The notes: generated from the sequence alone by a model not told the origin. A DNA stretch of 64,000 bases from Flagellimonas oceanensis (GCF_003992595.1 NZ_RZNA01000047.1:62001-126000); one strand, 5' to 3'. Counted from the first letter of the stretch, positions 8,452 through 17,550 are shown. Translations and numbers: made by a program.

Positions 8452-9620
8452 GCAAGCAAGGCAAGAAATTTGAGACACAGGCAATAAGAACGCAAATGGA
8501 GCGCAGTCAAAATTTGGAGCACTCCAGCCCCATTTATATGACATCAAGCTTTGTTTTCGAGGATGCGGAGGATATGCGTGCCTCCTTTGCGGAAGAAAAG
8601 CAACGGAATATTTATTCCAGATATTCCAATCCCAATTCAAACGAGCTCATTGAAAAAGTATGCAAGATGGAAGGTGCGGAAAATGGTTTTGCCTATGCCT
8701 CGGGTATGGCCGCCGTTTTTTCAACCTTGGCCGCTTTGCTCGATGCTGGTGATCATGTAATATCTTCAAAAAGTATCTTTGGCTCTACACATACCCTCTT
8801 TACCCAGTTTTTCCCGAAATGGAATATCGGGACGAGTTATTTTGATGCCAATAACCTGTCGGAAATTGAAGGATTGATTCAACCCAATACCAAAATTCTT
8901 TATGCGGAAACCCCGACCAATCCGGGGGTAGATGTGTTGGATTTGGAGGTGTTGGCGAATATTGCCAAAAAGCACGACCTTATTTTTATTATCGATAACT
9001 GCTTTGCCACGCCTTATCTGCAGCAGCCCATAAAATTCGGTGCGGACTTGGTCATCCATTCAGGAACCAAATTAATGGACGGTCAGGGAAGGGTTCTGGC
9101 CGGAATTACGGTGGGTAGTGGCGATTTGATGGACAAAGTGTATCGTTTTTCCCGAATTACCGGACCTGCCTTGTCGCCTTTTAATGCCTGGGTACTTTCC
9201 AGAAGTTTGGAAACCTTGGCCATCCGCGTGGATAGGCATTGCGAAAACGCTTTGAAGTTGGCAACTTATCTGGAAGGACATGATAAAATTGAATGGGTAA
9301 AATATCCATTCTTGAAATCACATCCCAAGCACCAGATCGCCAAAAAGCAAATGAAAGCAGGTGGTTGCGTGGTTGCCTTTGAGGTAAAAGGAGGTCTGGA
9401 AGCAGGTAGGGAGTTTTTTGATAGCATACAATTATTATCCCTATCGGCCAACTTGGGGGATGCTCGAAGTATCGTGACCCATCCGGCATCCACTACACAC
9501 AGTAAGTTAACCACAGAAGAACGTAATGCCGTGGGAATCTCGGATGGAATGGTCCGGGTATCGGTGGGCTTGGAACATATCGATGACATTATTGCGGATA
9601 TCGAGCAGGCTTTGGGGTAA
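8448..9620 (+). CDS. metZ: O-succinylhomoserine/O-acetylhomoserine sulfhydrylase
   Basis: A 390-residue Cys/Met-metabolism PLP enzyme that replaces the acyl group of acylhomoserine with sulfide to give homocysteine. YSRYSNPNSNELIEKV and FAYASGMAAVFSTL are the family's substrate and cofactor motifs. Lys208 in HSGTKLMDGQG is the Schiff-base lysine. It starts in an ATGA overlap with the upstream fusion gene, so translation is coupled and both are under the SAM-I riboswitch. Sulfide would come from the cys operon just downstream. Cystathionine gamma-synthase is the main alternative; the motif set and the sulfide supply favour a sulfhydrylase. Confidence 0.9.
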   Translation: MSKQGKKFETQAIRTQMERSQNLEHSSPIYMTSSFVFEDAEDMRASFAEEKQRNIYSRYSNPNSNELIEKVCKMEGAENGFAYASGMAAVFSTLAALLDAGDHVISSKSIFGSTHTLFTQFFPKWNIGTSYFDANNLSEIEGLIQPNTKILYAETPTNPGVDVLDLEVLANIAKKHDLIFIIDNCFATPYLQQPIKFGADLVIHSGTKLMDGQGRVLAGITVGSGDLMDKVYRFSRITGPALSPFNAWVLSRSLETLAIRVDRHCENALKLATYLEGHDKIEWVKYPFLKSHPKHQIAKKQMKAGGCVVAFEVKGGLEAGREFFDSIQLLSLSANLGDARSIVTHPASTTHSKLTTEERNAVGISDGMVRVSVGLEHIDDIIADIEQALG

Positions 9621-9675
9621 TCTTTCTATCGGTTATTTAAAGAGGTAGATTGTTAATTTTCCCTATATTCGTGTG

Positions 9676-10083
9676 ATGCTCTCCAAGAAGACAAAATACG
9701 GACTCAAAGCACTTGCCTATCTCGCAAAAGTAAAGGACAGGGAGCCTGTTCAGATTGCGGAAATTGCCAAGTGCGAGAATATTTCACAGAAGTTTCTGGA
9801 AAGTATTTTGTTGACCCTTCGAAGAAATGGACTTTTGGGTTCCAAAAAAGGAAAGGGTGGGGGGTATTACTTGATCAAAGAGCCGCATGAAATTCATATG
9901 ACCACCGTAATGCGAGTTCTTGAAGGACCGATTGCGATGGTGCCATGTGTAAGTCTCAATTTCTACGAAAAATGCGACGATTGTCCCGATGAGGAGGAGT
10001 GTTCAGTGCACAAATTAATGCTTCAGGTTAGGGACAGCGCTCTGGACGTTTACCGAAACAATACACTGGCTGATTTACTTTAA
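9676..10083 (+). CDS. Rrf2 family transcriptional regulator
   Basis: A 135-residue DNA-binding protein. Residues 1-65 form the winged helix (KTKYGLKALAYLAK; ISQKFLESILLTLRRNGLL; KGKGGGYYL). Cysteines at 91, 100, 103 and 109 resemble the iron-sulfur ligand set of IscR-like members. It sits between the methionine genes and the sulfate-assimilation operon, and a palindrome lies at the operon promoter just downstream. A role like CymR or IscR in sensing sulfur or iron-sulfur status is therefore likely but inferred. The start could be the ATG at 9676 or a GTG one codon earlier. Confidence 0.9.
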   Translation: MLSKKTKYGLKALAYLAKVKDREPVQIAEIAKCENISQKFLESILLTLRRNGLLGSKKGKGGGYYLIKEPHEIHMTTVMRVLEGPIAMVPCVSLNFYEKCDDCPDEEECSVHKLMLQVRDSALDVYRNNTLADLL

Positions 10084-10186
10084 ACAATTGTTCTAATCCC
10101 TTCTGCAGGTTTAAAATCTTCAAAATTCAGGCCTTATTTTCGATAATCTACCAAAACTATGGGATAAAAGTGATTTTAAGGTTCTT

Positions 10187-10244
10187 TTTGCTTTTTGTTC
10201 TAAAAAATAATTTTACTTTTGAATTCCCTACTTATCCGATAGGG
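10187..10244 (+). promoter_or_regulatory. Promoter and putative operator of the sulfate-assimilation operon
   Basis: TACTTTTG at 10214-10221 is a perfect -7 element, with TTTG at 10187-10190 (spacer 23) or 10194-10197 (spacer 16). Immediately downstream is the inverted repeat CCCTA-N9-TAGGG (10226-10244), with a nested TATC-C-GATA (10233-10241). This is where a repressor would block initiation. The upstream Rrf2 protein is the obvious candidate, which is an inference. Confidence 0.55.
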
Positions 10245-10261
10245 TAATTAAAATTAATAAA

Positions 10262-10525
10262 ATGATTACTGATCAGTTGATAATAAAAAACGAAAAGGAG
10301 CAAAGTACCTATACCAAGGATAGTGCATCGGAAAGTCCGAAAAGGAGTATTGTTAAGTCCATTAGTTGGAGAGTAGTGGGCACCTTGGATACCATATTGA
10401 TATCCTGGGTGGTTACAGGTACCCTTAGTTTGGCATTCTCAATAGGGTTGGTTGAATTGGTTACCAAAATGGTGCTTTATTTTTTTCACGAAAGAATTTG
10501 GAACTCCATCAAATGGGGTAAATAA
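10262..10525 (+). CDS. DUF2061 small membrane protein
   Basis: An 87-residue protein with a polar N terminus and two hydrophobic segments (about residues 40-55 and 58-75), matching the DUF2061 pattern (RSIVKSISWRVVGTLDT; FFHERIWNSIKWG). Its function is unknown. It is the first gene after the operon promoter, 11 bases ahead of cysH, so it probably has a role linked to sulfate assimilation, for example at the membrane; that role is a guess from position. Confidence 0.85.
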   Translation: MITDQLIIKNEKEQSTYTKDSASESPKRSIVKSISWRVVGTLDTILISWVVTGTLSLAFSIGLVELVTKMVLYFFHERIWNSIKWGK

Positions 10526-10536
10526 AATCAAGATCG

Positions 10537-11160
10537 ATGGCATTGACTCAAGAAGAAATTAAAAATTTGAACCGGCAGTTTAAGGGCATTCCCCCCGAGG
10601 AAATTATTTCTTGGGCAATCAATCATGGAAAAAAACCGGTGGTAACCACCAATTTTAGGCCCTATGAAGTAGCTATTTTGCACGCGGTGACCGAAGTTGA
10701 TAACAGTATACCGGTAATTTGGTGTGATACGGGTTATAATACCCCGCAAACCTATAGGCATGCAGAAGAGTTAATCACTAGATTAGGTCTTAATGTCAAG
10801 CTTTATGTGCCCAAACAAACCAGTTCCCATCGTGATGCCGTAATGGGAATCCCTCAAATTGATGATCCTTTGCACAAGGAGTTTACCGAGCAGGTAAAGT
10901 TGGAACCGTTTCGCAGGGCAATGGATGAGCACAAGCCGGATGTATGGTTTACCAACCTTCGCAAGGGTCAGACAGCCCTCAGGGATTCATTGGATGTGTT
11001 GAGTTTGAGCAAGGACGGTGTTTTGAAAGTAAGCCCATTCTATCATTGGAGCGACACCCAATTGGATGCCTATTTGAAAGAGCAGGGGTTGCCCAACGAG
11101 CATAAATATTTTGACCCAACAAAAGTATTGGCCAACCGTGAATGCGGGTTGCACACATAA
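10537..11160 (+). CDS. cysH: Phosphoadenylyl-sulfate (PAPS) reductase
   Basis: A 207-residue cytosolic reductase of the PAPS/APS reductase family that releases sulfite from activated sulfate. The PP-loop-like core is visible (VTTNFRPYEVAILH; WCDTGYNTPQTYRHAEEL), with RKGQTALRD and the C-terminal redox motif ECGLHT. Only two cysteines are present (WCDTGY and ECGLH), so the CC...CxxC iron-sulfur ligands of APS reductases are missing. By family rules this points to PAPS use with thioredoxin or glutaredoxin. No APS kinase is seen in the window, so substrate choice is open. Confidence 0.88.
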   Translation: MALTQEEIKNLNRQFKGIPPEEIISWAINHGKKPVVTTNFRPYEVAILHAVTEVDNSIPVIWCDTGYNTPQTYRHAEELITRLGLNVKLYVPKQTSSHRDAVMGIPQIDDPLHKEFTEQVKLEPFRRAMDEHKPDVWFTNLRKGQTALRDSLDVLSLSKDGVLKVSPFYHWSDTQLDAYLKEQGLPNEHKYFDPTKVLANRECGLHT

Positions 11161-11214
11161 ATAAAAATAAATTATTGCCGATTACATAGGTAATAGAAAT
11201 TAAAAGATATAGCC

Positions 11215-12162
11215 TTGAGCACACTTGCAGAAGAAATTAAAAAGCCAGAGACCTTGAATGGTGTTGAAAGACCTAACGCGAACGCTCTGGAACATGAAGC
11301 CATTTACATCATGCGTGAAGTTGCGGCACAGTTTGAGAAACCTGTACTGCTATTCTCCGGAGGAAAGGATTCCATAACATTGGTGCGTTTGGCCCAGAAG
11401 GCCTTTTGGCCCGCCAAAATCCCATTTCCTTTGATGCATATAGATACCGGCCATAATTTTCCGGAAACCATTGAGTTTAGGGATAAGTTGGTAGAGGAAC
11501 TTGGCGTGGAACTCATAGTTCGTAATGTTCAGGACTCCATTGATGAGGGCAAAGTAGTGGAAGAAACAGGGAAGTACGCCAGTAGGAATATGCTTCAGAC
11601 CACGACGTTATTGGATGCCATAGAAGAGTTTAAATTTGATGCTTGCATTGGCGGAGCACGAAGGGATGAGGAAAAAGCACGAGCTAAGGAACGTATTTTT
11701 TCCGTACGTGACGATTTTGGACAGTGGGACGAAAAAAACCAACGGCCAGAACTGTTCGATATGCTCAATGGAGAAATCGAAATTGGTCAAAATGTAAGGG
11801 TGTTCCCGATCAGTAATTGGACAGAGCTTGACGTTTGGAGCTATATTCAAAAGGAAAATATAGAAATACCATCCATCTATTTTGCCCATAAAAGAAACAC
11901 GTTCTTAAGGGATGGATTGATATGGTCAGCCGAAGATGATGTGGTTTTTAGGGCGGACGATGAACAAGTAGAAGAAAGAATGGTGCGTTTTAGAACCGTG
12001 GGGGACATGAGCTGTACCGCAGCCGTTGAATCGCATGCCGATACCATTGATAAGGTGGTGGCCGAAATCAGGGACTCCAGAATTTCGGAAAGGGGCGCCC
12101 GTATAGATGATAAGCGCTCTGAAGCGGCAATGGAAAAACGTAAACAGCAAGGTTACTTTTAA
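11215..12162 (+). CDS. cysD: Sulfate adenylyltransferase subunit 2
   Basis: A 315-residue catalytic subunit that forms APS from sulfate and ATP together with CysN. The PP-loop is LLFSGGKDSITLVRLA near residue 40; FPLMHIDTGHNFPETIEFRD and GGARRDEEKARAKERIFS are typical CysD motifs. The chosen start is TTG at 11215, as the first ATG in frame would remove conserved N-terminal sequence. It is followed by cysN after 15 bases. Confidence 0.95.
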   Translation: MSTLAEEIKKPETLNGVERPNANALEHEAIYIMREVAAQFEKPVLLFSGGKDSITLVRLAQKAFWPAKIPFPLMHIDTGHNFPETIEFRDKLVEELGVELIVRNVQDSIDEGKVVEETGKYASRNMLQTTTLLDAIEEFKFDACIGGARRDEEKARAKERIFSVRDDFGQWDEKNQRPELFDMLNGEIEIGQNVRVFPISNWTELDVWSYIQKENIEIPSIYFAHKRNTFLRDGLIWSAEDDVVFRADDEQVEERMVRFRTVGDMSCTAAVESHADTIDKVVAEIRDSRISERGARIDDKRSEAAMEKRKQQGYF

Positions 12163-12177
12163 TAGGAAGAAGAAAGA

Positions 12178-13425
12178 ATGGAAGTTTTAAAAATAGCAAC
12201 AGCAGGAAGTGTAGACGACGGTAAAAGTACCTTGATTGGAAGATTGCTGTACGATACAAAATCAATGACCGACGATAAATTGGAGGCCATTGAGCGAACC
12301 AGTAAGCAAAAAGGGTACGATTATCTCGATTTTTCGTTGGCGACCGATGGATTGGTAGCCGAAAGAGAGCAGGGAATCACTATTGATGTGGCCCATATCT
12401 ACTTTTCAACACCATCTAAAAGTTATATCATTGCCGATACCCCTGGTCACGTGGAATATACTCGTAACATGGTTACCGGGGCATCGACCTCCCAAGCATC
12501 CATCATTTTGATCGATGCACGAAAAGGAGTGATCGAACAGACGCACCGTCACTTTTTCATCAACAACCTTTTAAGGGTAAAAGATGTGATCGTCGCCATC
12601 AATAAGATGGATTTGGTGGATTTTTCCGAGGAGACGTACAACAAGATCAAAGCTGATTTTCAGGAGTTGATGAAGAAACGGGACTATCAAGACCAGACCA
12701 TTACCTTTATTCCGGTGAGTGCGCTAAAAGGGGATAATGTGGTAAACCGTTCAGAACATACACCGTGGTACAAGGGCCAGACCTTATTGGACCACCTGGA
12801 GGAACTGGATCAAAAAGATATCTACAATACAGGTACGCCCCGTTTTCCGGTGCAGTATGTGATTCGACCCAAAACAGATGATTTTCATGATTTTCGTGGG
12901 TTTGCAGGAAAAGTATATGGCGGAGAGCTTAATGTGGGAGACGAAGTGGTGGTATTGCCATCAATGACACGCTCCAAAATCAAGGATATATATTTTTACG
13001 ATAAACAATATAGTACCGCTCCAAGAAGGTCATCTGTGACCATTACCTTGGAAGATGAGGTAAATGTAAGCAGGGGAGATATGTTGGTCAAAGTAGGGGA
13101 CCTTCCAACGGTCGACAAGCAATTGACCGCAACGGTGTCTTGGATGGATGGCACCGACTTCACACCAGGTGGGAAGTATGTGCTTCAGCATGGAGTGAAC
13201 AAGGTGTTGGCCAAGGTGGATGCCATCGAGCATAAAATCCACCCTGATTATTCAGGTATTGAAGAGAACGTCACTGCCCTTCAAATGAACGATATTGCCA
13301 AGGTGCGCTTAAGGCTGAACAAACCTATTTTTTACGATAGGTTCAAGGATCATCGTACCAATGGTTCATTCATTATTATCGATAGCCGAACAAACAATAC
13401 AGCAGGCGTAGGCTTTATTGAATAG
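12178..13425 (+). CDS. cysN: Sulfate adenylyltransferase subunit 1 (GTPase)
   Basis: A 415-residue elongation-factor-like GTPase that drives APS synthesis with CysD. The G1 loop is AGSVDDGKST, G3 is DTPGHVEY, and G4 is NKMD. Two beta-barrel domains follow. The protein ends after these domains, so the fused APS kinase (CysC) present in NodQ-type proteins is absent. Confidence 0.95.
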   Translation: MEVLKIATAGSVDDGKSTLIGRLLYDTKSMTDDKLEAIERTSKQKGYDYLDFSLATDGLVAEREQGITIDVAHIYFSTPSKSYIIADTPGHVEYTRNMVTGASTSQASIILIDARKGVIEQTHRHFFINNLLRVKDVIVAINKMDLVDFSEETYNKIKADFQELMKKRDYQDQTITFIPVSALKGDNVVNRSEHTPWYKGQTLLDHLEELDQKDIYNTGTPRFPVQYVIRPKTDDFHDFRGFAGKVYGGELNVGDEVVVLPSMTRSKIKDIYFYDKQYSTAPRRSSVTITLEDEVNVSRGDMLVKVGDLPTVDKQLTATVSWMDGTDFTPGGKYVLQHGVNKVLAKVDAIEHKIHPDYSGIEENVTALQMNDIAKVRLRLNKPIFYDRFKDHRTNGSFIIIDSRTNNTAGVGFIE

Positions 13426-13499
13426 TATTTGCTCACTAAGGTAAGGAAACGGGGAATCATTTTGATTTAACCCTATAAAATAGATAGGAAAAATAGATT

Positions 13500-15590
13500 A
13501 TGCAAAGTTTTAGAACAGAGATAGAAAACCCGGTTGTAGAAAAGGACATCATCGAATTGGAGAAAAAAATTCGCCAGTTCAAAGGTGGTGAAGTGGATGA
13601 GGAAAAATTCCGAAGCCTTCGATTGGCCCGTGGAGTTTATGGACAGCGTCAACAGGGCGTGCAAATGATCCGTATCAAGTTGCCCTATGGTAAAGTGACT
13701 TCGAATCAATTGCTCCGTATCGCGGATGTTTCCGATGAATATTCCCGTGGACGTTTGCATATCACCACCCGTCAGGATATCCAGATTCACTATGTGGACT
13801 TGGAACGCACCCCGGAACTTTGGGCACAATTGGAAAAAGACCAAGTGACCCTAAGGGAAGCCTGTGGGAATACTGTTAGAAACGTAACGGCAAGTGAAAC
13901 CGCAGGTATCGATGTAAACGAACCTTTCGATGTCTCTCCTTATGCACAGGCTGTTTTTGAATATTTCCTAAGAAATCCAATTGGACAGGAAATGGGAAGA
14001 AAATTCAAGGTTTCTTTCTCGGCAAGTGATGAAGATACAGGACTGTCCTATATGCACGATCTTGGTTTTATCGCCAAAGAAAAGGACGGGGAAAGAGGTT
14101 TTAAAGTGATGCTGGCAGGTGGCCTTGGCTCACAACCACGGCATGCCGATGAGCTTTACAGCTTTTTGCCAACAGATAAAATCATCCCTTTGATGGAAGG
14201 CGTAATCCGCGTATTTGATAGATACGGAGAACGTAAGAGTAGGGCAAAGGCACGTATGAAATTTTTGTTGAAGGACTTGGGCCTTGATGGTTTCAAAGAA
14301 TTGCTGGATGAAGAACAAACCGCGATTCCACACCAAACCTATCCCATCCATATTGATGATTATCCAAAAGTAAAGGTCGCTGAAGTTGAAACACCAGAAG
14401 TTTCCATTGAAGACCAAAACGCTCTTGAAGAATGGAAATCAACCAACTTGGTTCCTCAAAAACAAGATGGTTATGTAGCTATCGGGATTAAAGTGCTATT
14501 GGGAGATTTCTACACGGATAAGGCGCGTGAACTGGCCAGATTGGTGCAGAATTATGCCGCAGGAGAGATTCGTTTATCCCTAAGACAAAACATATTGATC
14601 CCCTATGTGAAAGAGGAATTGGTTCCTTTCTTTTATCAAGAATTGAAGAAACTCGGCTTTGCCGAGGCGGGATATAATAAGGCTTTGGATATCACGGCCT
14701 GTCCAGGAACGGATACCTGTAATCTTGGAATTGCCAGTAGTACGGGAATCGCGGATGAATTGGAACGAGTCATCAAAGCGGAATACCCACAGTACATCAA
14801 AAATCCTGATGTGGTCATCAAAATCAGTGGGTGTATGAACGCATGCGGCCAGCATAATATGGCGCACATTGGTTTCCAAGGGATGTCCGTAAGAACCAAG
14901 GATAAATTGGTAGCGCCTGCCCTTCAGGTTTTGTTGGGAGGTGGAAACTATGGGGATGGTAGAGCAAGATTTGCCGATAAAGTGGCCAAGATTCCAAGTA
15001 AAAGAGGACCACAAGCGTTACGTTTAATTTTAGATGATTTCGAAGCCAATGGAAACGGAGACTCTTTTACCGATTATTACGAGGAAAAGGGGCAACATTA
15101 TTTCTATGACTTCCTTAAACCTTTGACGGATGTGGACAATCTAACCCAAGAAGATTTTATCGACTGGGGGAACGAGGAAAAATATAAAAAAGAGATAGGA
15201 ATCGGAGAATGTGCAGGGGTCATTGTTGACCTTGTGGCCACCTTGTTCTTTGAAAGCCAAGAGAAGATAGAGAATGCCGAAGAGGCTATCAAAGATGGCA
15301 AATGGGCGGCCAGTATTTATTATTCCTATCAATCCATTGTAAACTCTGCCAAGGCATTGTTGACGGCGGAAAAAGTAAAGACCAATACCCATGCGAGCAT
15401 CATCAAGGATTTTGATAAGCTGTATGTGGAAACAGGAAAAATAACCTTTGAGGGCGGGTTTGATAAAGTAGCCCTTCAATTGAATAAGAACGAACCATCC
15501 GAAGCATTTGCGAAAAGCTATTTGGAAGATGCTAAAACGGTGCTACAACGGTTGGAAACGTTCAGAAAAATGGAGTTGGAACATGCATAG
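13500..15590 (+). CDS. Ferredoxin-type sulfite reductase with C-terminal HEPN domain
   Basis: A 696-residue nitrite/sulfite reductase that would reduce sulfite to sulfide with siroheme and a 4Fe-4S cluster. Two ferredoxin-like half domains are visible (GVYGQRQQGVQMIRIKLPYG; STNLVPQKQDGYVAIGIKV). The cluster/siroheme cysteines are in ACPGTDTC near residue 400 and SGCMNAC near 445. After about residue 570, the tail (FFESQEKIENAEEAIKDGKW, SYQSIVNSAKALL) resembles a HEPN helical domain fused to the enzyme. Electrons probably come through ferredoxin and the reductase encoded two genes downstream. The context (cysHDN, cobA) favours sulfite over nitrite. Confidence 0.92.
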   Translation: MQSFRTEIENPVVEKDIIELEKKIRQFKGGEVDEEKFRSLRLARGVYGQRQQGVQMIRIKLPYGKVTSNQLLRIADVSDEYSRGRLHITTRQDIQIHYVDLERTPELWAQLEKDQVTLREACGNTVRNVTASETAGIDVNEPFDVSPYAQAVFEYFLRNPIGQEMGRKFKVSFSASDEDTGLSYMHDLGFIAKEKDGERGFKVMLAGGLGSQPRHADELYSFLPTDKIIPLMEGVIRVFDRYGERKSRAKARMKFLLKDLGLDGFKELLDEEQTAIPHQTYPIHIDDYPKVKVAEVETPEVSIEDQNALEEWKSTNLVPQKQDGYVAIGIKVLLGDFYTDKARELARLVQNYAAGEIRLSLRQNILIPYVKEELVPFFYQELKKLGFAEAGYNKALDITACPGTDTCNLGIASSTGIADELERVIKAEYPQYIKNPDVVIKISGCMNACGQHNMAHIGFQGMSVRTKDKLVAPALQVLLGGGNYGDGRARFADKVAKIPSKRGPQALRLILDDFEANGNGDSFTDYYEEKGQHYFYDFLKPLTDVDNLTQEDFIDWGNEEKYKKEIGIGECAGVIVDLVATLFFESQEKIENAEEAIKDGKWAASIYYSYQSIVNSAKALLTAEKVKTNTHASIIKDFDKLYVETGKITFEGGFDKVALQLNKNEPSEAFAKSYLEDAKTVLQRLETFRKMELEHA

Positions 15591-16359
15591 AGGAAAGTTT
15601 ACAGTAGTGGGGGCAGGTCCAGGCGATGTGGACTTGATAACCCTTAAAGGAGTGAAGGCGTTGCAAAGGGCAGATGTCGTTTTGTATGATGCATTGGTAG
15701 ATCCTGAATTGTTGGAATACGCTCCGCAAGCCGAACAAATATTTGTGGGCAAGCGTAAAGGATGCTACTCCTACCAACAAGAGCAAATCAATGATTTGAT
15801 TGTGGAACGCGCCCTCCAAGGGTTGCACGTTGTCCGATTGAAAGGAGGAGACCCTTTTGTATTTGGAAGAGGGGCCGAAGAAATGGAACATGCAGCAAAA
15901 TTTGGAGTGGAAGTTGAAGTGGTACCAGGGATTTCATCCTCGGTATCCGTACCCGCATCACAATATATTCCCGTAACCAAAAGAGGGGCTGCCGAGAGCT
16001 TTTGGGTCATTACAGGGACTACAAAGGAGCATAAATTGTCCAATGATGTGGCTCTGGCGGCAAAATCCAATGCTACGGTAATTATCTTGATGGGAATGTC
16101 CAAATTGGGACAGATCATGGAACTCTTCAAAGAAGAGGGGAAGACAGAGACCCCAGTGGCCATCATTCAAAACGGAACAAGGGATAACGAAAAAATCGGT
16201 ATTGGCACTGTTGCTTCTATTGAGCACAAGGCAAAGGAGCAGCAGCTGTCCAATCCTGCTATTATAGTTATTGGCGAGGTGGTCGACCATCGCCAAAAAG
16301 TATTGGATATTCAGTACGAATATCAAAATCAGGGAAAAGAATTGTTTGAAAAAGTGTAA
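15583..16359 (+). CDS. cobA: Uroporphyrinogen-III C-methyltransferase
   Basis: A 258-residue SAM-dependent methyltransferase that makes precorrin-2, the siroheme precursor for the sulfite reductase. VVGAGPGDVDLITLKG, LKGGDPFVFGRGAEEME and VVPGISSSVSVPA are the standard motifs. The ATG at 15583 overlaps the end of the sulfite reductase gene by 8 bases; a longer frame open from 15508 lies inside that gene and adds no conserved sequence. No fused CysG-type dehydrogenase/ferrochelatase domain is present, and no separate gene for these steps is seen here. Confidence 0.95.
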   Translation: MHRGKFTVVGAGPGDVDLITLKGVKALQRADVVLYDALVDPELLEYAPQAEQIFVGKRKGCYSYQQEQINDLIVERALQGLHVVRLKGGDPFVFGRGAEEMEHAAKFGVEVEVVPGISSSVSVPASQYIPVTKRGAAESFWVITGTTKEHKLSNDVALAAKSNATVIILMGMSKLGQIMELFKEEGKTETPVAIIQNGTRDNEKIGIGTVASIEHKAKEQQLSNPAIIVIGEVVDHRQKVLDIQYEYQNQGKELFEKV

Positions 16360-16398
16360 ATCAAAAATGTTAGCTCGAGCGCATTTAAAAGTAGAATT

Positions 16399-17460
16399 AT
16401 GATCAAAACAGATATCATTATAATCGGAGCGGGACCCACAGGATTGTTTACCGTTTTTGAAGCAGGATTACTCAAGTTAAAGTGTCATTTAATCGATGCC
16501 TTGGCGCAACCAGGGGGCCAATGTTCGGAGATTTATCCGAAAAAGCCCATTTACGATATTCCAGCCTACCCGGAAATTTTAGCGGGTACTTTGGTGGATA
16601 ACTTAATGGAGCAGATCAAGCCGTTCGAACCTGGCTTTACCTTAGGAGAACGTGCCGAAACCTTGGACAAACAAGAAGATGGCTCCTACATTGTGACAAC
16701 AACCAAGGGGACCCAACACCATGCTCCTGTGGTTGTCATCGCAGGTGGACTGGGTTCATTCGAACCTAGAAAACCGATGATACCGAACATCGGCCTCTTT
16801 GAAAGCAAGGGAGTCGAGTATATGATCAAAGACCCGGAACAGTTCCGTGATAAAAAAGTTGTGATTTCCGGTGGAGGGGATTCTGCATTGGACTGGGCCA
16901 TCTTTTTGGCCGATGTGGCTTCGGAAGTTTCTTTGGTGCATCGTAGAAATGAGTTCCGTGGTGCACTTGACTCTGTTGAAAAGGCACGTGAATTGGCCAA
17001 ACTGGGCAAGATTCAACTGTACACCAAGGCCGAGGTAAAAGAAATACACGGTAAAGAAGACTTGCATGCCGTAGTCATCAAGTACAATGATGAAGAAAAG
17101 GAATCCACCTATGTGGAAACCGATTACTTTATCCCATTGTTCGGATTGTCTCCAAAACTGGGGCCATTGGGCAACTGGGGCTTGGAAATCGAAAAGAACG
17201 CCATTAAGGTAAATAATGCCAAGGATTACCAGACCAATCTTCCTGGAGTATTTGCCATTGGGGATGTCAACACCTATCCAGGTAAGTTGAAATTGATTCT
17301 TTCAGGATTCCATGAAGCGGCCGTAATGTGCCAGTATGCCTATCAAATCATCAACCCGGATAAGCGATTCGTGATGAAGTATACTACCGTTGGTGGCGTA
17401 CAAGGATTTGATGGTTCTAAAAAAGAAGCCAAAAAAGAAGTGGTGCAGAGCATCAATTGA
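16399..17460 (+). CDS. Ferredoxin--NADP reductase, thioredoxin-reductase-like
   Basis: A 353-residue FAD/NAD(P) oxidoreductase of the FNR-like thioredoxin-reductase family. The FAD site is IIIGAGPTGLFTVFEA, the NADPH site is VISGGGDSALDWAIFLAD, and the C-terminal FAD motif is FAIGDVNTYPGK. No CxxC redox pair is present, which separates it from thioredoxin reductase. As the last gene of the operon, it probably reduces the ferredoxin that feeds sulfite reductase. A terminator follows. Confidence 0.9.
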   Translation: MIKTDIIIIGAGPTGLFTVFEAGLLKLKCHLIDALAQPGGQCSEIYPKKPIYDIPAYPEILAGTLVDNLMEQIKPFEPGFTLGERAETLDKQEDGSYIVTTTKGTQHHAPVVVIAGGLGSFEPRKPMIPNIGLFESKGVEYMIKDPEQFRDKKVVISGGGDSALDWAIFLADVASEVSLVHRRNEFRGALDSVEKARELAKLGKIQLYTKAEVKEIHGKEDLHAVVIKYNDEEKESTYVETDYFIPLFGLSPKLGPLGNWGLEIEKNAIKVNNAKDYQTNLPGVFAIGDVNTYPGKLKLILSGFHEAAVMCQYAYQIINPDKRFVMKYTTVGGVQGFDGSKKEAKKEVVQSIN

Positions 17461-17484
17461 CAATATTTGTTTTTAGAAGAGAGG

Positions 17485-17519
17485 ACGCCTTCCAGAAGTG
17501 ATTTTTGGAGGGTGTTTTT
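17485..17519 (+). terminator. Terminator of the sulfate-assimilation operon
   Basis: ACGCCTTCCA and TGGAGGGTGT pair over 10 bp (two G-U pairs), followed by a T-run. It closes the cys operon and overlaps the next promoter. Confidence 0.75.
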
Positions 17520-17536
17520 GTTTTGGGGTATATTTG
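17504..17536 (+). promoter_or_regulatory. Promoter of the AraC-type gene
   Basis: TTTG at 17504-17507, a 21-base spacer and TATATTTG at 17529-17536 match the Bacteroidota promoter pattern. It fixes the gene start downstream at 17551 and overlaps the operon terminator. Confidence 0.7.
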
Positions 17537-17550
17537 AATTTTACAAGCTT

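Noticed and set aside
15508..15582. Longer cobA starting inside the sulfite reductase gene
   Set aside because: The added residues are only another frame of the reductase; MHRGKFTVVGAGPG at 15583 is the normal family start.
17467..17550. AraC gene starting at 17467
   Set aside because: That region holds the upstream terminator and the promoter of this gene.
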